Origin: Miscanthus floridulus
Lineage: Eukaryota > Streptophyta > Magnoliopsida > Poales > Poaceae
NCBI RefSeq assembly: GCF_019320115.1
Contig: NC_089587.1
Location: 89,670,939 to 89,734,938, forward strand
DNA length: 64,000 bases
Direction: 5' to 3'
Positions 34,421 through 47,222 of this stretch are shown piece after piece; positions within the stretch are counted from its first letter, which is position 1, and each line of letters starts with the position of its first letter. The notes below the pieces were generated by a model. It did not search any database and was not told where the DNA came from. It saw only the letters and a program-made list of their open reading frames with translations. The translations under genes were made by a program, and so were the position numbers.

Positions 34421-34432
34421 TTTTAGGGGGAT
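34421..34432 (+). other. Polypurine tract of element C
   Basis: TTTTAGGGGGAT sits 5 bases before the 3' LTR start at 34438; the AGGGGGA core is the expected plus-strand primer. Confidence 0.6.
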
Positions 34433-34437
34433 AGATT

Positions 34438-37400
34438 TGTAACACCCCCAGTGTTACATTGTACTGTTTTTGCTAAAACGCTGCATGAGCATCATACTTC
34501 TGTGCAATAGTGTGTAACATGAAGTATAAATCAATGTTTGGCACTTGAAACATTTATCCGAAACAAGAAACAAAAGTTACATTGCATGTCGCATAATATC
34601 GTTTAGTATTCTAAGCGAATTTTATCGAACAAAAATGCTATAGCACGTTTATGCGAAGTTTGATAGAGTTTGTAGTATGTACTTCGTAGGTGACAATGAA
34701 ATAGGTGTGGTCGAGGACTGAGGTTCGCTAGCTAGTATACCTAGTAGGCTGGCATTGGAATTCGACACAAAACCGTTCGAAGTTTAAGTCATTTCATGTA
34801 AGTTTGAAAAGGGGTCGACGAAGCCATGTTTGGCAAATTTTGTAGAGCGACCAGGTTAAGAAGGGGTGAGATGTTTTGGTACAATTGGCTAGCCTTAGGT
34901 ACCCTTTTTCCATGTAGAACAACTGGTTTGGCGGTTGTACCATTTGGGATTGAGTTTTGGGCCACTTTAAAAAGCATGCACGACACATGGTCTATCTCGG
35001 GGCGTGGTCACCACCCTCTGCTTGGCCTAGCACCGCTGCTGGCTTGCCAGCGCGTGCTGCCATGCTAGCCGTGTTCCCACTACCACGCCTGTGCGTGTAC
35101 GCACGCGCATGGCCCTTACGTTGCGAGGACAGCCACCTACCACCACACGCTGGCGGGCAGCTAGCATCGTCGTTGCTGTCGTGCCATGTCCTAGATGTCT
35201 ACCCATGCCCTACCCTCGCATGCGTCGGCTAAGCCATCGGGTCCCGTGTTGTAGCTCATGCCGCCATGGCTACATGGCACACCAAGCACACACGCACGCG
35301 CACTGCGCCAGTAGACCGCTGCTCTGTCCATAGTTGCGTCTACTTGCGTCTATCCGCTCGCCACCACTTGTCGAGCTGGTGTCTCCACTCACCAGGCACG
35401 CTCACGAGCACCGCCTATGTGGCACTATTGCTGCTAATGCCACGTAGTTGCACACGCATAGGACGGCCGCCTGCTCCACTTTCCCTTAGGCGTCAACGTT
35501 GCACTGTTGCATTTCCTTGGCCGGTGCCGCCTGTAGTGACGCAGTGACAATCTTCGCCAGCTTGCATGTTTGGCCATGCGGCCAGCGCACCTAGAGCACG
35601 CCTCTGTGGTTCCCCTTGGCTCGTGTACACTTGTACCTTGCATTGACGGACACGACAGGGCTGGGCCAGGCCATGCCTAACTCCCCTGTCTCCGCTATCG
35701 CCATGGCCGGCAGGCCGTTTCCTTCGATTCGCCATCATGGCAGCATCGTGATCCAATTAGTCATGTTCTCAACTCCGCTAGGTAGCCAGCAGCCCAACCG
35801 ACCCCACCTCGCTGCTTGTAGCGCCACCCTGTGCCTCAGTTTGAAGTGTTGCTCCGCTGTGTCCTTAAGACTGGGGTGGCCTGCGTCATTGGCAAGCCAT
35901 GTAACCAAGGCATACCATTTCAATTCATTGCATTACTAGCCTCTCCTCCAGTTGCTTATCACCCTACTCACCATGGTCAAAGCTCTACCACTGTATAGCA
36001 TTCCCTGCCACGGCCGCGCCATCGCCATGAGCCGCCGCACCACCTGGGCGCACACGGCCAGTTCAGTTCGGGCCATCTCTGGACAAACCACCTCATCGTA
36101 GGGTTCCATGGTGAGTCACTGGAGCTCACTAGCTACCTATTTTGCCCCACCTTCGTTGTCATTCACTGGAACACCATTGCCATGGCTACAGGACCTTTGC
36201 CACCGTGGTCAGACCATGCTACTATGTCCTAGCTCGTGTTTCCTTCGCCCGGCACGTCACGTTCGCTCCTAGGTAAGAGTCGTCTTGGTAGCTAGGGAGG
36301 GGGAGGTCGGCTGTGGCCGGGCCGGCCGGTGCGCGCACAGGTGTCGGGGGACATCCCCGTGGTGAAGAAGAGAAAGGAGAGGGTGGTAGATGTAAAACCT
36401 ATGACTCGGCATAATAGTGCTTGGGTTAGTTCTGCTAATAAGGGAAATAGCGGGGGCTTTTTTGCTAATGCGCTGGACGCGTGCGGCTCCACTGTGGGCC
36501 GCCTGCGCTGGGCCACGTCACACGATGTAGTGTGGGCCACACCGGTGGCGGTAAGCACACACGGGCGGGAAGCCGGATTGGGCCAAGCCGGTGCTAGCGT
36601 GGGCCGCGAAGTAGGAAGCAGTTTCATCTTTCCAGTGAATTTGTTAATGCTTATTCAATTTAGTTTTCAAGCTGAACTTTGGTAATTTGTAGTAAATTGT
36701 GTAGTGGTCCAAAAATAGTTAGACTAATTTTGTTAGGTTCACAAAAATACCATCTACTTGTTAGTATAGTTAGGCTTGTAGTTAGCTATGACAAGGATTG
36801 GGTCATAAATTCAAAACTAGAGAGCTAATATTATGTAGGTTAATATTTATAGGAATATTTGTGGAAGATTGGTGATAGCTATAGATATAAAAATTTTATA
36901 GTAGGCTTGCTAGGTTGGTAGGTACTTGCTGTAAAATTTGTAGCCCTAGGGTACATTGATAAATAGAGTAGCTATTATCCTTGCTTTATTGTATATAGCG
37001 TAAACTAGCATTAGGAGTAAGGATAGTTGTAGTTGCGATAATGATAAATGCCATATTTGATACTTGTTGTTGATAGCAATAGATAACTTAATACTGTGGT
37101 CGGTAGCACTAGCATAGTAGTTAGACAGAGGTACTTTATTTTAAGAGCTGCTGTTGCTAGATTACTAAGTATTGCATCATCATTTCATGCATGTAGATCT
37201 CGAGCTGGTAGAATTCATGCCCATCGATGAACAGGAGTACGATGAGGTCATCGAGGAGTACGAGGAAGAGATCCTCGTGTAGGAAGGAGCCCAGGAGCCA
37301 TTTGGTGCTGACTCTACTGACCCATCGCCTTCCCAAGGCAAGCCCCGGTGCATAAACCCTATTTTTAATGATCATTGAATATATATATATGTGTGTATGT

Positions 37401-38681
37401 GTGTGATGTGCATTTAAGTTAGAGGCATTTTATAGAAACTACCTGCATAAATATATCTACCCTTGAGTCCTACTAGTATAGGTCGAATAACTGCTATGCT
37501 CAGGATATCGGTAGTGTGAGTAACCTGCCGTTACTCGCAAATAGGTGATAAAATATGATCACTCATGATAAAATGGTGGAAAGGAAAATGGTGACCGGGC
37601 AGGGATATGGTTTGGGCACTGGTGGGTGTAAGGGTTTGTGTCCTGTGGCCAACAGGGCATGACATGGTTATACTTTTTCCCTGTCCATGTCAATTAAGGA
37701 CCGGTCGTTGCAATGGACGCTAGGCAAGTCATAGATCTATTGTCCCAAGCACATACTTGGGTATAGGCGTAGGGAAGACTTGTTGCTCTCTTGTCGTGGA
37801 TCTGGCTCTTTTTAGACCGACTTATTGGAGGCGGAGATGGTGGAGGTCCTAGCACCACACTGAGTCCGAGACTCTGGAGTGGGGGCATGGAGTCCAAGTT
37901 TGGATGGGGACCTAGACACCCGAGACAGGAGAGTGATGGGTTAGTCCTGCTTGTGCCTAGGGTACAAGCAGGGCGTGTATTTTTGGGGCACCCAGCTAGG
38001 CACATTGGTTCACAAATCACCACCCAGTCGGTACAACTTGTCTTAACTCTAGCGTCGTAGTAAGAATTGAAAGATGGAAGGTGATGAAATGGAACTGATT
38101 GCTCAACTCTTGCTTGAAAGTAGAATAGGTGCTTATATAGACTGCATAGATAATAACTTAACACGACCAACAATAACAACCTAAATAAGGACTCACTATT
38201 AGTATTGCTTTCTGCTAAAATAAATTAGCAAGCCATAAAGCTTCTCATATTCCTTGGAGTCAGAAATTTATTCCCACTAGTCGGGTAAGTCTTGTGAGTA
38301 CATTGTGTACTCAGGGTTTATTTACCCCTATTGCAGGTGATGCATGAGAAGTACCTTGCATGGAGGATGTTTCTGGTGGGCTCAGACGGATCCTCATCCC
38401 TATCGCTAGATGTTTATTTTTAAATTTCGCTTTTTATCATTTCACACTCTGATATTTGGTATTGTAATAATGTACTTTTTAAGAAACTCTGATGTATGAA
38501 ATGGACAAGTATTGTAACTCATTCTTATTATTGGATCATTGGGGAAAATGTAGATCTTTCGGGTTCTCCCTTGGGGTGTGCCCGACGAATACTGCCCGTT
38601 GTAGCTTGCTTTTGAGTTGCTTAGTGTCTGGTGGAAGACGAGCTCCTCCGTAAGTGTTCTATTTTGGGTTGTTCTGCCACA
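34438..38681 (+). repeat. 3' LTR of element C
   Basis: 4244 bases, matching 25140-29343 from end to end with scattered substitutions (a few percent by eye, mostly transitions at CG and CHG sites). The acidic frame at 37193 carries a TAG at about 37280 where the 5' LTR has CAG. Confidence 0.95.
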
Positions 38682-39395
38682 TTCACCATTGCCTTACCCA
38701 AGGCGAATGGAGGGCAAGGAAGCTCCATAGGACCCAAGAACAATCAACCTTGCTTGAACTATAATCGAGTAGGTCATTGGGCCAAGGAATGTCCCCATCC
38801 TAAGAAGATCAGCAATCAGAACCAAGGAAATCAGAGGCAGTCAAATCCTAAGGCACGTCATGGATACGTGCATTATACTACTATTGAAGAGGTTCCTGCG
38901 GGAGAAGTTGTCACTGCCGGTACATTCCTGGTTAACAAGCATCCTACAATTGTTTTATTTGATTTGGGAGCTTCTCATTCATTTATGAGCCAAGCATTTG
39001 CATCTAGTCATGATCAGAAAATAGTTGAGGTGAGCAAGGGTGGTTATAGTATAAATTCTGCTGGGGCCACTATCTCTACAAGTAAGATGGTTAAAAATAT
39101 GCACATCTCTATACAAGGGAGGGAGTACACAACAGGTCTGATAATATTGCCTGGATTATCTATAAATGTGATCTTAGGCATGAATTGGAAGAAACATCAT
39201 GGTGTTCTCATTGACACTAGCACTCAGACAGTTATATTGAGAGAGCCGAAGGGAGGTAATGCTTTCCTAGCACCACTTTCCCACAACTTTGAACTCCAGA
39301 ACTTGTCATGTGCTATCCAAGCCACTACCCTATGTGATATCCTAGTGGTTTGTGAGTTTCCTGATGTATTCCCAAATGAGTTACTAGGTTTACCA
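38682..39395 (+). pseudogene. Element B gag end and protease
   Basis: The gag frame resumes in phase after element C. The zinc knuckle at 38751-38795 reads [15 protein letters not shown], so the second Cys has become Tyr. The protease follows with [10 protein letters not shown] near 38955: the catalytic DSG reads DLG, a TCG-to-TTG change at a CG site. [20 protein letters not shown] matches the family. The frame is open from about 38631 to 39737 including the RT start. Confidence 0.85.
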
Positions 39396-40170
39396 CCAGA
39401 TATGGATGTGAAATTTATGATTGAGTTAGTGCCAGGTATGACACCTATCTCAAGAAGACCCTATAGGATGCCATCAAATGAGTTAGCAGAACTTAAAATT
39501 CAGTTACAAGAACTATTGGACAAAGGTCTCATTCAACCCAATTCATCTCCATGGGGATGTCCAGCTTTGTTTGTGCAGAAGAAGGACAAGTCCTTGAGAA
39601 TGTATGTGGATTATAGGCCACTTAATGTTGTGACCATCAAAAATAAGTATCCTTTGCCTCGCATCAACATCTTATTTGATCAGTTGGCAAAAGCAAAGGT
39701 ATTCTCTGAGATTAACTTAAGGTCAGGTTATCATTAGATAAAGATCAGGCTAGAGGATATACCTAAAACCGCTTTCTCCACTAAGTACGGCTTGTATGAG
39801 TATTTGGTCATGTCTTTTGGACTGACGAATGCTCATGCCTACTTTATGTACTTGATGAATTCAGTATTCATGCCCAAGCTCGATAAGTTCATGGTTGTTT
39901 TTATCGATGATATTTTGATTTATTCAGAGGATGAGGCAGATCATGAAGAGCATCTGAGAATTGTTCTGTCTAGATTAAGGGAACATAAGTTATATGCCAA
40001 GTTTAGCAAGTGCAAATTCTGGTTGAGTAAAGTACCTTTCTTGGGTCACATCTTATCAAGGGATAGAATTTCTATAGACCCATCAAAAGTACAAGAGGTC
40101 ATGGATTGGAAGGCCCCGACTTTGGTTCATAAAGTTAGGAGTTTTCTAGGGTTAGCAGGATATTATCATC
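39396..40170 (+). pseudogene. pol: Reverse transcriptase of element B
   Basis: [71 protein letters not shown], then a TAG at 39736 (Q expected), [40 protein letters not shown] and [20 protein letters not shown] with an intact FIDD. It continues as [20 protein letters not shown] and [20 protein letters not shown]. Only one stop interrupts about 280 codons. Confidence 0.88.
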
Positions 40171-40680
40171 GTTTCATTCTGGAATTCTCCGAGATAGCTA
40201 AGCCCATGACTAAACTCCTTCAGAAAGATGAAAAGTTCAATTGGACACCAGAATGTAAAATAGTTTTTCACACCCTAAGGACCTGTTAACTACAGCTCCT
40301 GTTTTAGCACAACCTAACATTGAGAAGCCTTTTGATGTGTTTTGTGATGCATTGGGTATAGGTTTGGGGTGTGTGCTCATGCAAGAAGGAAGAGTGATTT
40401 CCTATGCTTCTCGGCAGTTGAGAAAATATGAAGTCAACTACCCTACACATGATTTAGAGCTTGCAGCAGTTGTTCATGCATTAAAGATATGGAGACATTA
40501 TTTATTGGGCAATGTATGTCATATATATACTGACCACAAAAGTCTCAAATATATCTTTACCCAACCTGAGCTGAACATGAGATGGTGAAGATGGCTAGAG
40601 CTGATTAAGGACTATAATTTAGAAGTGCACTACCATCTAGGGAAAGCCAATGTTGTGGCCGATGCACTTAGTCGGAAGTC
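40171..40680 (+). pseudogene. RNase H of element B
   Basis: [16 protein letters not shown] is followed by a frameshift near 40285. Then [80 protein letters not shown] (with the catalytic TDHKSL intact), a TGA near 40586 (R expected) and VHYHLGKANVVADALSRKSH. Confidence 0.85.
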
Positions 40681-42010
40681 TCATTGCAACACTGTGGAAG
40701 CATTGTTGGAAGATGGATTTAATTTGCTACATCGTGTTGTACTGCATAATATCACTATCAGTTGTTCACTTGAGAGCAAAATCATAGAACTATAGAAGAC
40801 AGATGTAGGTATATTTCACATCAAGAGAAAGATGCAAGAGTAAGAAACCAAGCATTTCAGATTAGATGAAAGGGGTGTGCTATGGTTTGAGGACCGACTT
40901 GTGGTACCGAAAGACCATGAGCTTAGAAATCAAATTTTAGATGAAGCTCATTCGTCCAAGTTGTCTATCCATCCGGGTAGTAGTAAAATGTATCAAGATT
41001 TGAAAACCCATTTTTGATGGACCAAGATGAAGTAGGAAATCACCGCCTATGTCGCTAGGTGCGATAACTGCAGTAGAGTAAAAGCTGTTCATATGAAATC
41101 TGCAGGATTACTTCAGCCATTGCCTATTCCAGGTTGGAAATGGGAGGAAATCAGTATGGACTTTATCATAGGCCTTCCGTTGACATAACAAGGTCATGAT
41201 TACATATGGGTTATTGTAGATCGTCTCACCAAGTCAGCATATTTTATACCGGTGAACACCAGATATTTAGCTGGGAAGTACGTTGAGTTGTATGTTTCTC
41301 AGATTGTGGGACTACATGGGGTACCTAGAACTATAATCTCAGATCGAGGACCATAGTTTATTGCTCGTTTCTGGGAACACTTGCACTAGGCTTTGGGGAC
41401 TAAGCTAATCAGACTTCCGGATAGACTGAGCGAGTGAACTAGATCTTAGAAGATTTGTTGAGAGCTTGTGTTATATCTTCCAAGGGTTCATGGGAGAAAT
41501 GGTTACCTTTGGCTGAGTTCTCCTACAACAACAGTTGTCAGGCAAGCATCAAGATGGCTCCGTTTGAAGCATTGTATGGTAGAAAATGTAGAACTCCGTT
41601 GAATTGGGTTGAGCCCGGTGAAAGAAGATACTTTGGCATTGACTTTGTCACTGAAGTTGAAGAACAAGTGCGCACTATCCAACAGCATATGAAAGCAGCT
41701 TAGTCAAGACAAAAGAGTTATGCTGATAAAAGGAGAAGACCACTAACTTTTGAAGTGGGAGACTATGTATACTTAAAAGTGTCACCCATGAAAGGAGTAC
41801 AAAGAGTTGGAGTGAAAAGAAAGCTTGCGCCTAGATATGTAGGGCCATACAAGATTACTGAACGGAAAGGGAAGGTCGCTTACAAGTTACAACTTCCACC
41901 AGAGATGAGTGCCATATTTGATGTATTCCATGTTTCTCAGTTGAAGAGATGTCTTCGTGTACCTGAGGAAGCCATTGCACCCACCAACATTAAACTCCAA
42001 TCAGATTTGA
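40681..42010 (+). pseudogene. Integrase of element B
   Basis: HSSKLSIHPGSSKMYQDLKT and ARCDNCSRVKA form the zinc region; the first of the two zinc His is replaced (AHSSKL for HHSKL). Core: ISMDFIIGLPLT (first Asp) and PRTIISDRGP followed by TAG. At about 41405-41430 a deletion removes the HPQTDG part and shifts the frame; TERVN with the Glu is readable out of frame at 41424-41440. The C-terminal half is open again: EKWLPLAEFSYNNSCQASIK, FEALYGRKCRTPLNWVEPGE, then GDYVYLKVSPMKGVQRVGVK. Stops (TAG, TGA) number at least six. Confidence 0.82.
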
Positions 42011-42180
42011 CCTATGAAGAGAAACCAATCCGAGTGTTAGAAGAGATGGAAAGAGTAACACGGAGTAAGATCATTAAGTTCTATAAAGTGGTGTGGAATA
42101 ATCATAGTGAACAATATGCCTTATGGGAATGAGAGGATTACTTACGTGAGGTTTATCCTGCCTTTGTCAAAGAATGGTAG
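42011..42180 (+). pseudogene. Chromodomain of element B
   Basis: LTYEEKPIRVLEEMERVTRS, KIIKFYKVVWNNHSEQYALW, then a TGA and EDYLREVYPAF. Spacing and aromatic residues fit the Tekay-type chromodomain at the integrase C-terminus. It is nearly complete apart from the final stop. Confidence 0.8.
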
Positions 42181-42210
42181 GTCTTGCAAATCTTGGTACG
42201 AGATTTTTAT

Positions 42211-42222
42211 AAGGGGGAGGGG
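42211..42222 (+). other. Polypurine tract of element B
   Basis: AAGGGGGAGGGG lies one base before the 3' LTR; a clean plus-strand primer site. Confidence 0.8.
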
Positions 42223-42223
42223 C

Positions 42224-45200
42224 TATAACACCCTAGGTGTTAGGCTTGCATAATTTCACTTGCATTGCATGAGCATGACCATCAAGCATTCATATATAAG
42301 CTTCTACATATGAAACACATGGTTGAAACATATGAAACATGCTTGTTATTTTATGTTTTCTTATATGTATGGTTATGATCACTAAAACATCTTAGCTACA
42401 CTTAGGATGACTAATGGAACAATGTTCATGTAGATCACTTTGTCTAATTAAGCTCCTAAGTGATGATATGCATGTTGACCTGTGAAGTAATTTATGCAAC
42501 CAATGTATGAAATGCTTGTGTGAAATTAGTAATACACTAAACATGTTTATAAGGTCATTAGGAACAACTTTGGTATTCATGACTAGGGCTAGTTTGGTCA
42601 CTAAGTCATAGTTCAAGTATTAGTCATCATTTGAATGTAGTATGTTTGACCTAGTTTGAACTATGTGATAGAGACTTTGCATGGATGTGTTCACTAAAGC
42701 AAAGTTGTAGTATTTGATGAGAGGAACAACTTTTATTTTTGGGTCATCAGCTAGTTCAGCTCCTAACATGCTTGAAATTGGCTCACAAGAATCAAGATTT
42801 CACTATTTTCAACATGGAATTTTGCTAAGTCCTTTTCGCATTTACAGTTTGATAGGCTCCACTTTGAGATGATTTTACTCACTAACCATTTAGAATTAGA
42901 CCTTGATCCTTAAATAAGAATTGTAGCTGGTATGTAGGTCTACCACTCTTGTTTAGATTGTTTGCTCTTAGGAGCTACGGATTAAGAGTTTGATCGCTAG
43001 CAAATCGTGTCATCAGGTCGGCCTATCGAACACTGATGGCTTGATCGGCTTGGCTTCGGTGGCCGACTGACGCCAGCACTTGGCCATCGTGTGGAGGTAA
43101 TGAGGTTGCGCGTCGCCGCCTGTCTGATCGGCCAGGCCACGTCGAGCCACAGCGCACTACATCGCGCCCTGCACTCGCCCGCTTCCTCCCTACGCTCATA
43201 TTTCGCTTTCTGCCTCCTCCTTCGCCCACCCGTAGCAGCCATAGCAATGGACAGTGCCGCCGTCGCCATTGTTGGCCACCCCACTCACCTTGCGCCGCAT
43301 CTCATTGCTTCTCCGCCACCGCAGCAACTTCTTTGTGATCCCAGCATCTCACCGTGCTCACATTGCTCGCTCTCCACGCACGGTAAGGCTTCTGTGCCAT
43401 GTTCGGCCTCGCCGGTGCTCCACTGCCACACTCCATCATCGTGGCCGCACCGCCTCCGACCGCCATTAGCCATAATAGTTGGTGAGCTAGCTTCGCAGTA
43501 GCCTGTAGATGCTTGGCGGAACACTAGATTGAGCCTTCATGGCCAGCTCTAGCGTATCACCACGTCCTTCTCCACCACGCCGCCATGGCCGCCACCGTCG
43601 AGCTTAGCTTCGCTAATCCATCCAAATAGCTAGCCTAGTGTGTGCGCCAGGTCTCGGAGGTCACTGTGGTTCTGGTACCGTCGCCGGAGAAGCCGCCGTC
43701 GGCGAACTCCGACCGTCCCGCATGTTCCTCTATTTTTGCCATCGCTGACGTGTGGGGTCAACTGAGCTACGGGTCCTGGTTGTCAGTGACTCAGAGCTCA
43801 AGGATAGTTCATTTATTTTTAGATTTGATGCAAACTTTAAAAAATGGTAAGTTGAGTTCTAGATGTCCATTTTTGGGTGAACCAAATTTTGTTGTGTTCC
43901 TTAGGATGTGTAGTATTTTATAAGAATATGATATGTATAGTTTCTGATATTTTTATTGTGAATTTAAATATGTTTAGATAAATGCTTTTTGAATGTTAGT
44001 AAACTTATAAATTACATATCTTGAGCTAGAAAGATGATAAAAATGTGATTCCAATTTTTTCAGTCTTGTGTTGACTTGCTCTAGCTAGGAAAAATATTAA
44101 GATTGCAGTAAACTTGATTGAAATATGATCTTTCTATTTATCTATAAATAAATGGTATTTTCTAAGGAAAATTATAGGGACAAAAATATGTAACATATTG
44201 CTATATTAATTTTTGTACTTTAGTATGACACTAATAAGAAGCTAGAAAAAATATATAATCTGTTGTTTGACACTTTTCTATCGGGTTTACTATTTTCACT
44301 AAAATAACCCTTGCTAGCTTGTCATTTTTACATAGGAGGTTATACATGTCGAAATGGTATGAAATTTTCACAATAGCCTATTGTGAGCACTAGGAAGCTA
44401 CTGTAATTTAATTAGAAATTATTGCGCAAATTTGGTGTATGTTTGTTATTTACCCTAATTATATAATTAAATTAATAAAGGCATTTAAATAAATAGATTG
44501 GGATTGACCATGATATTTTCTATGGTTCTTATGATGCATAGTAACTATTGATGTCAATAGTAAGACTTACAAGCAATTGATTATATGCAACTAACTAATT
44601 ATCACTTTATAATTCAAATACAAGGCTGTATATATAGTTTTGATTGTGTGGATAATTTCAAGTGGATAATGGTCTTTGCAGTAAAACTTGTTAATAACAA
44701 AGTTGTAGACAACTTACTAATCTACCTTGTGTTAAATTTTCGCAGTCATAGGACTTAGAGTTTTAGAGTTCTAGCTATTACAAATTTGCTGTCTGAAATG
44801 TTTACTTTCTAGATAGATTGGATTGACTAATTTGTTTGACCTATATAACTATTGAATCACATCAAGAGTATTAAAAGAAAGTTGTAGACAATTTCATAAG
44901 CTTTCCTAGAATGTCCATAACCATATGATTTCGATATAAATAACTCTAGTTATGGTTAAAACAAGTAGCTGACTATTTTGTAGTTCGGTAAATGAGTCAC
45001 ATGAGTGTTTGCTTAAGTAATAGAGAAGAGATATGCACCTACTCACTAAATTAGGATGCACTTGTTATTACCTTAATACCATGCTGTTGAAAATGCTTAC
45101 AAGGATGCATTCATCACTTCTTATCATATTATACTTGTCATCATATATGCATTCACGATATCTTATGTCATATTCATGCATATAGGATAGATCGAGGAGA

Positions 45201-46871
45201 TAACATTGCTGGAATTCAATGAAGAAGAGGAAGGGGACCAACAGGAGATTCCTCAGGCCGCAGCTCCCAAAGAAGAGGAGTAGACTCCAGAACAGCTCCT
45301 AGAGTGCCCTAATCACCTGCCCCACTTCTTTTCTAAAAGGCAAGCCCGGGAGCATTCTAAGTCTCCCAGTGTTTTATAAAATATTACTCGAGTCCTTTAT
45401 GATTGATGCATTAGGTTATAAGAGTTGATTGGAACAACTTGATGCATATAATTTCCTTGTCCAGAAATACACCTTTAACCCTATGTAGGTCCAGGATCGA
45501 ATATATGCTTAGCCATGCTTAGAGCGGTAGAAGTCGGGTGATTTCCTATCACCTGCAAGATATAGGTGGATACCGAAGCACTGTTGGCTATATTTGCTAT
45601 CGTGGAAAAGAACCATGGGGTAATGTAAATGGAGACCGAGCGGGATGTCAATAGAGAAGCAACAAGACATGGAGGTCTTGGGTGTGGATCTATCCCCGTC
45701 TATGTCGATTAAGGACTGTACTGTTATTCGTGCTACTGACAAGACTGAACTGCATGCCTCTCAATTAGCTGGCCGGATAACTCGTTCTGACCGTGAAGAC
45801 GAGTAGCTCAACTCAGGCTAAGCCTCATTCTGTTGTGTGCCCTCTGCGAGGAGCGGATCAATAGACCGTGGGCAAGCATGACATGAGCGACCTAGGTTCA
45901 AGACCGTGGTTAGGCATGGCTTGAGTGACTTGGCTACCATCAGTCCGTGATTGCGAAGCGTTGTATGAACCCGCAAAATGTGTACCTGAGTTGTACCAAA
46001 GGTGACCCAATGGGGGAAGTGTGGGTTTGTGTTAGGAAGAAATTCCTAGCTGGTTGAAATCAATTCGAGTCGTCGTCTCTCCCGGATAATGAGAAACTTG
46101 GCTAGTCCCAACATTGTAGTAATGGTATTATGGAAGTTGATGGTTCGGATAAATATGGAATTATTATACCGGCTATGGTTACTATAGTATGCTCTAAAAT
46201 GATATACCACATGTTTGGCACAGGATAGTTGCTAATCTAGAGATGAATAGCTATAATTAATTTGATGACCAAGTATAATTGTATAACTGAGATAATCGCT
46301 TTTTATGCAAAATATTGTCAAGCTACCTCCACTTATACAGCCTTGCATACTCCTTGGAGTCAATTTATTTCTGGTTTATGATGGGTAAGTCTAGCTGAGC
46401 ACCTTCTCGTACTCAGGGTTTCATTCCTATTGTTGCAGATGGCACTGTATATCACAGATATTGCAAGTACTACTTCTATCCCGTGTGGATGAGGAGTGAG
46501 CCTTGGGCAGGTATCTTTAATAATCTCTCTATTATGCTTTTGTGGATTGTGATTATGTGTTGGCACTGTATTTGAACTATGTTGTCAAATGCTACTTTTG
46601 AACTTTAATTTGCTTCCACTACTATTTATTAAACTTGGTTTGTAATAACATTATCCGTACTCTGATTATGGAAATGTATCTATGAACTTTATGTAATATG
46701 TGACATATATGTTGAATCATGTATGATCTTGGTTGTATGTGGATCGTTTATCGAGACCCGTCGTGGTACTCGATAGACTACCAGGGTTTATATGGGCTCA
46801 AGTATGATAGTGCGACCACTTGCGGGCCACCATTGTACTTGTGATCTTATAAATTGGTCGGTTCTGCGATA
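42224..46871 (+). repeat. 3' LTR of element B
   Basis: 4648 bases, starting TATAACACCC (the terminal TG is mutated to TA) and ending TGCGATA (terminal CA to TA). Otherwise it parallels 18278-22941, including the acidic frame at 45186-45355 and the hairpin at 46397-46414. Confidence 0.92.
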
Positions 46872-47222
46872 GTCTTGAGCGACAGGGACTAGATTCCATT
46901 CGAACATCCCCGTTAGCAAGCTCATCAAACGTGTCTCTCAAGCCGCAGAGGCAAATGACGTCGCCTCAACCCTTCCGATTGTGAAATACCGTGGATGGGA
47001 CAATGGTCACAAAAATGAGCCAACCCATGACCGAATCCCCACCACGTGCGAGGGCTCGAGGGAAGTTGGACTTACAAAGAGACCAAGCGCATGGTCACAG
47101 AATGATAGCTAAAATGCTAAGGAAGGGGGACGTGCGAGTACGAAAGTAGTTTTGCTATCCCTCTTCGGTCTTCAGCAACATTAGACCCCAGCAACTGTAA
47201 GGGGCCGGATCTCACTCAGGGG
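46872..47222. other. Element A spacer after element B
   Basis: Element A sequence resumes (GATTCCATTCGAACATCCCC resembles 17838-17865). It holds no gene. It ends in the terminal exon-like block of the antisense ORF. Confidence 0.6.

Larger units (their letters stand above)
25140..38681 (+). mobile_element. Element C: complete Tekay-lineage chromovirus inside the gag of element B (TSD TTCAC)
   Basis: 5' LTR 25140-29343 and 3' LTR 34438-38681, both TGTAACACC...CTGCCACA. A perfect 5-bp duplication TTCAC flanks it (25135-25139, 38682-38686). The length is 13.5 kb. Gag, protease, RT, RNase H, integrase and a C-terminal chromodomain relic are in the canonical order. All frames carry stops or shifts. 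It is the youngest of the three stacked full elements by nesting. Confidence 0.95.
18278..46871 (+). mobile_element. Element B: complete Tekay-lineage chromovirus, split by element C
   Basis: 5' LTR 18278-22941, primer site at 22944, gag from 24274, pol continuing at 38682 after element C, chromodomain near 42010-42150, polypurine tract 42211-42222, 3' LTR 42224-46871. Without element C it is about 15.0 kb. The chromodomain after integrase, the ELxEMKxQLxELLDKGxIxPSxSPWG-type RT start and the CAGAGC primer site are typical of Tekay. The flanking 5-mers are ATCAT (left) and GTCTT (right); they differ at two of five positions, so the target duplication is decayed or altered. It inserted into the spacer of element A. 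Confidence 0.9.

Noticed and set aside
18273..46876. Target site duplication for element B
   Set aside because: The flanking 5-mers are ATCAT and GTCTT. Two of five differ, so I do not call a duplication although the element is otherwise complete.
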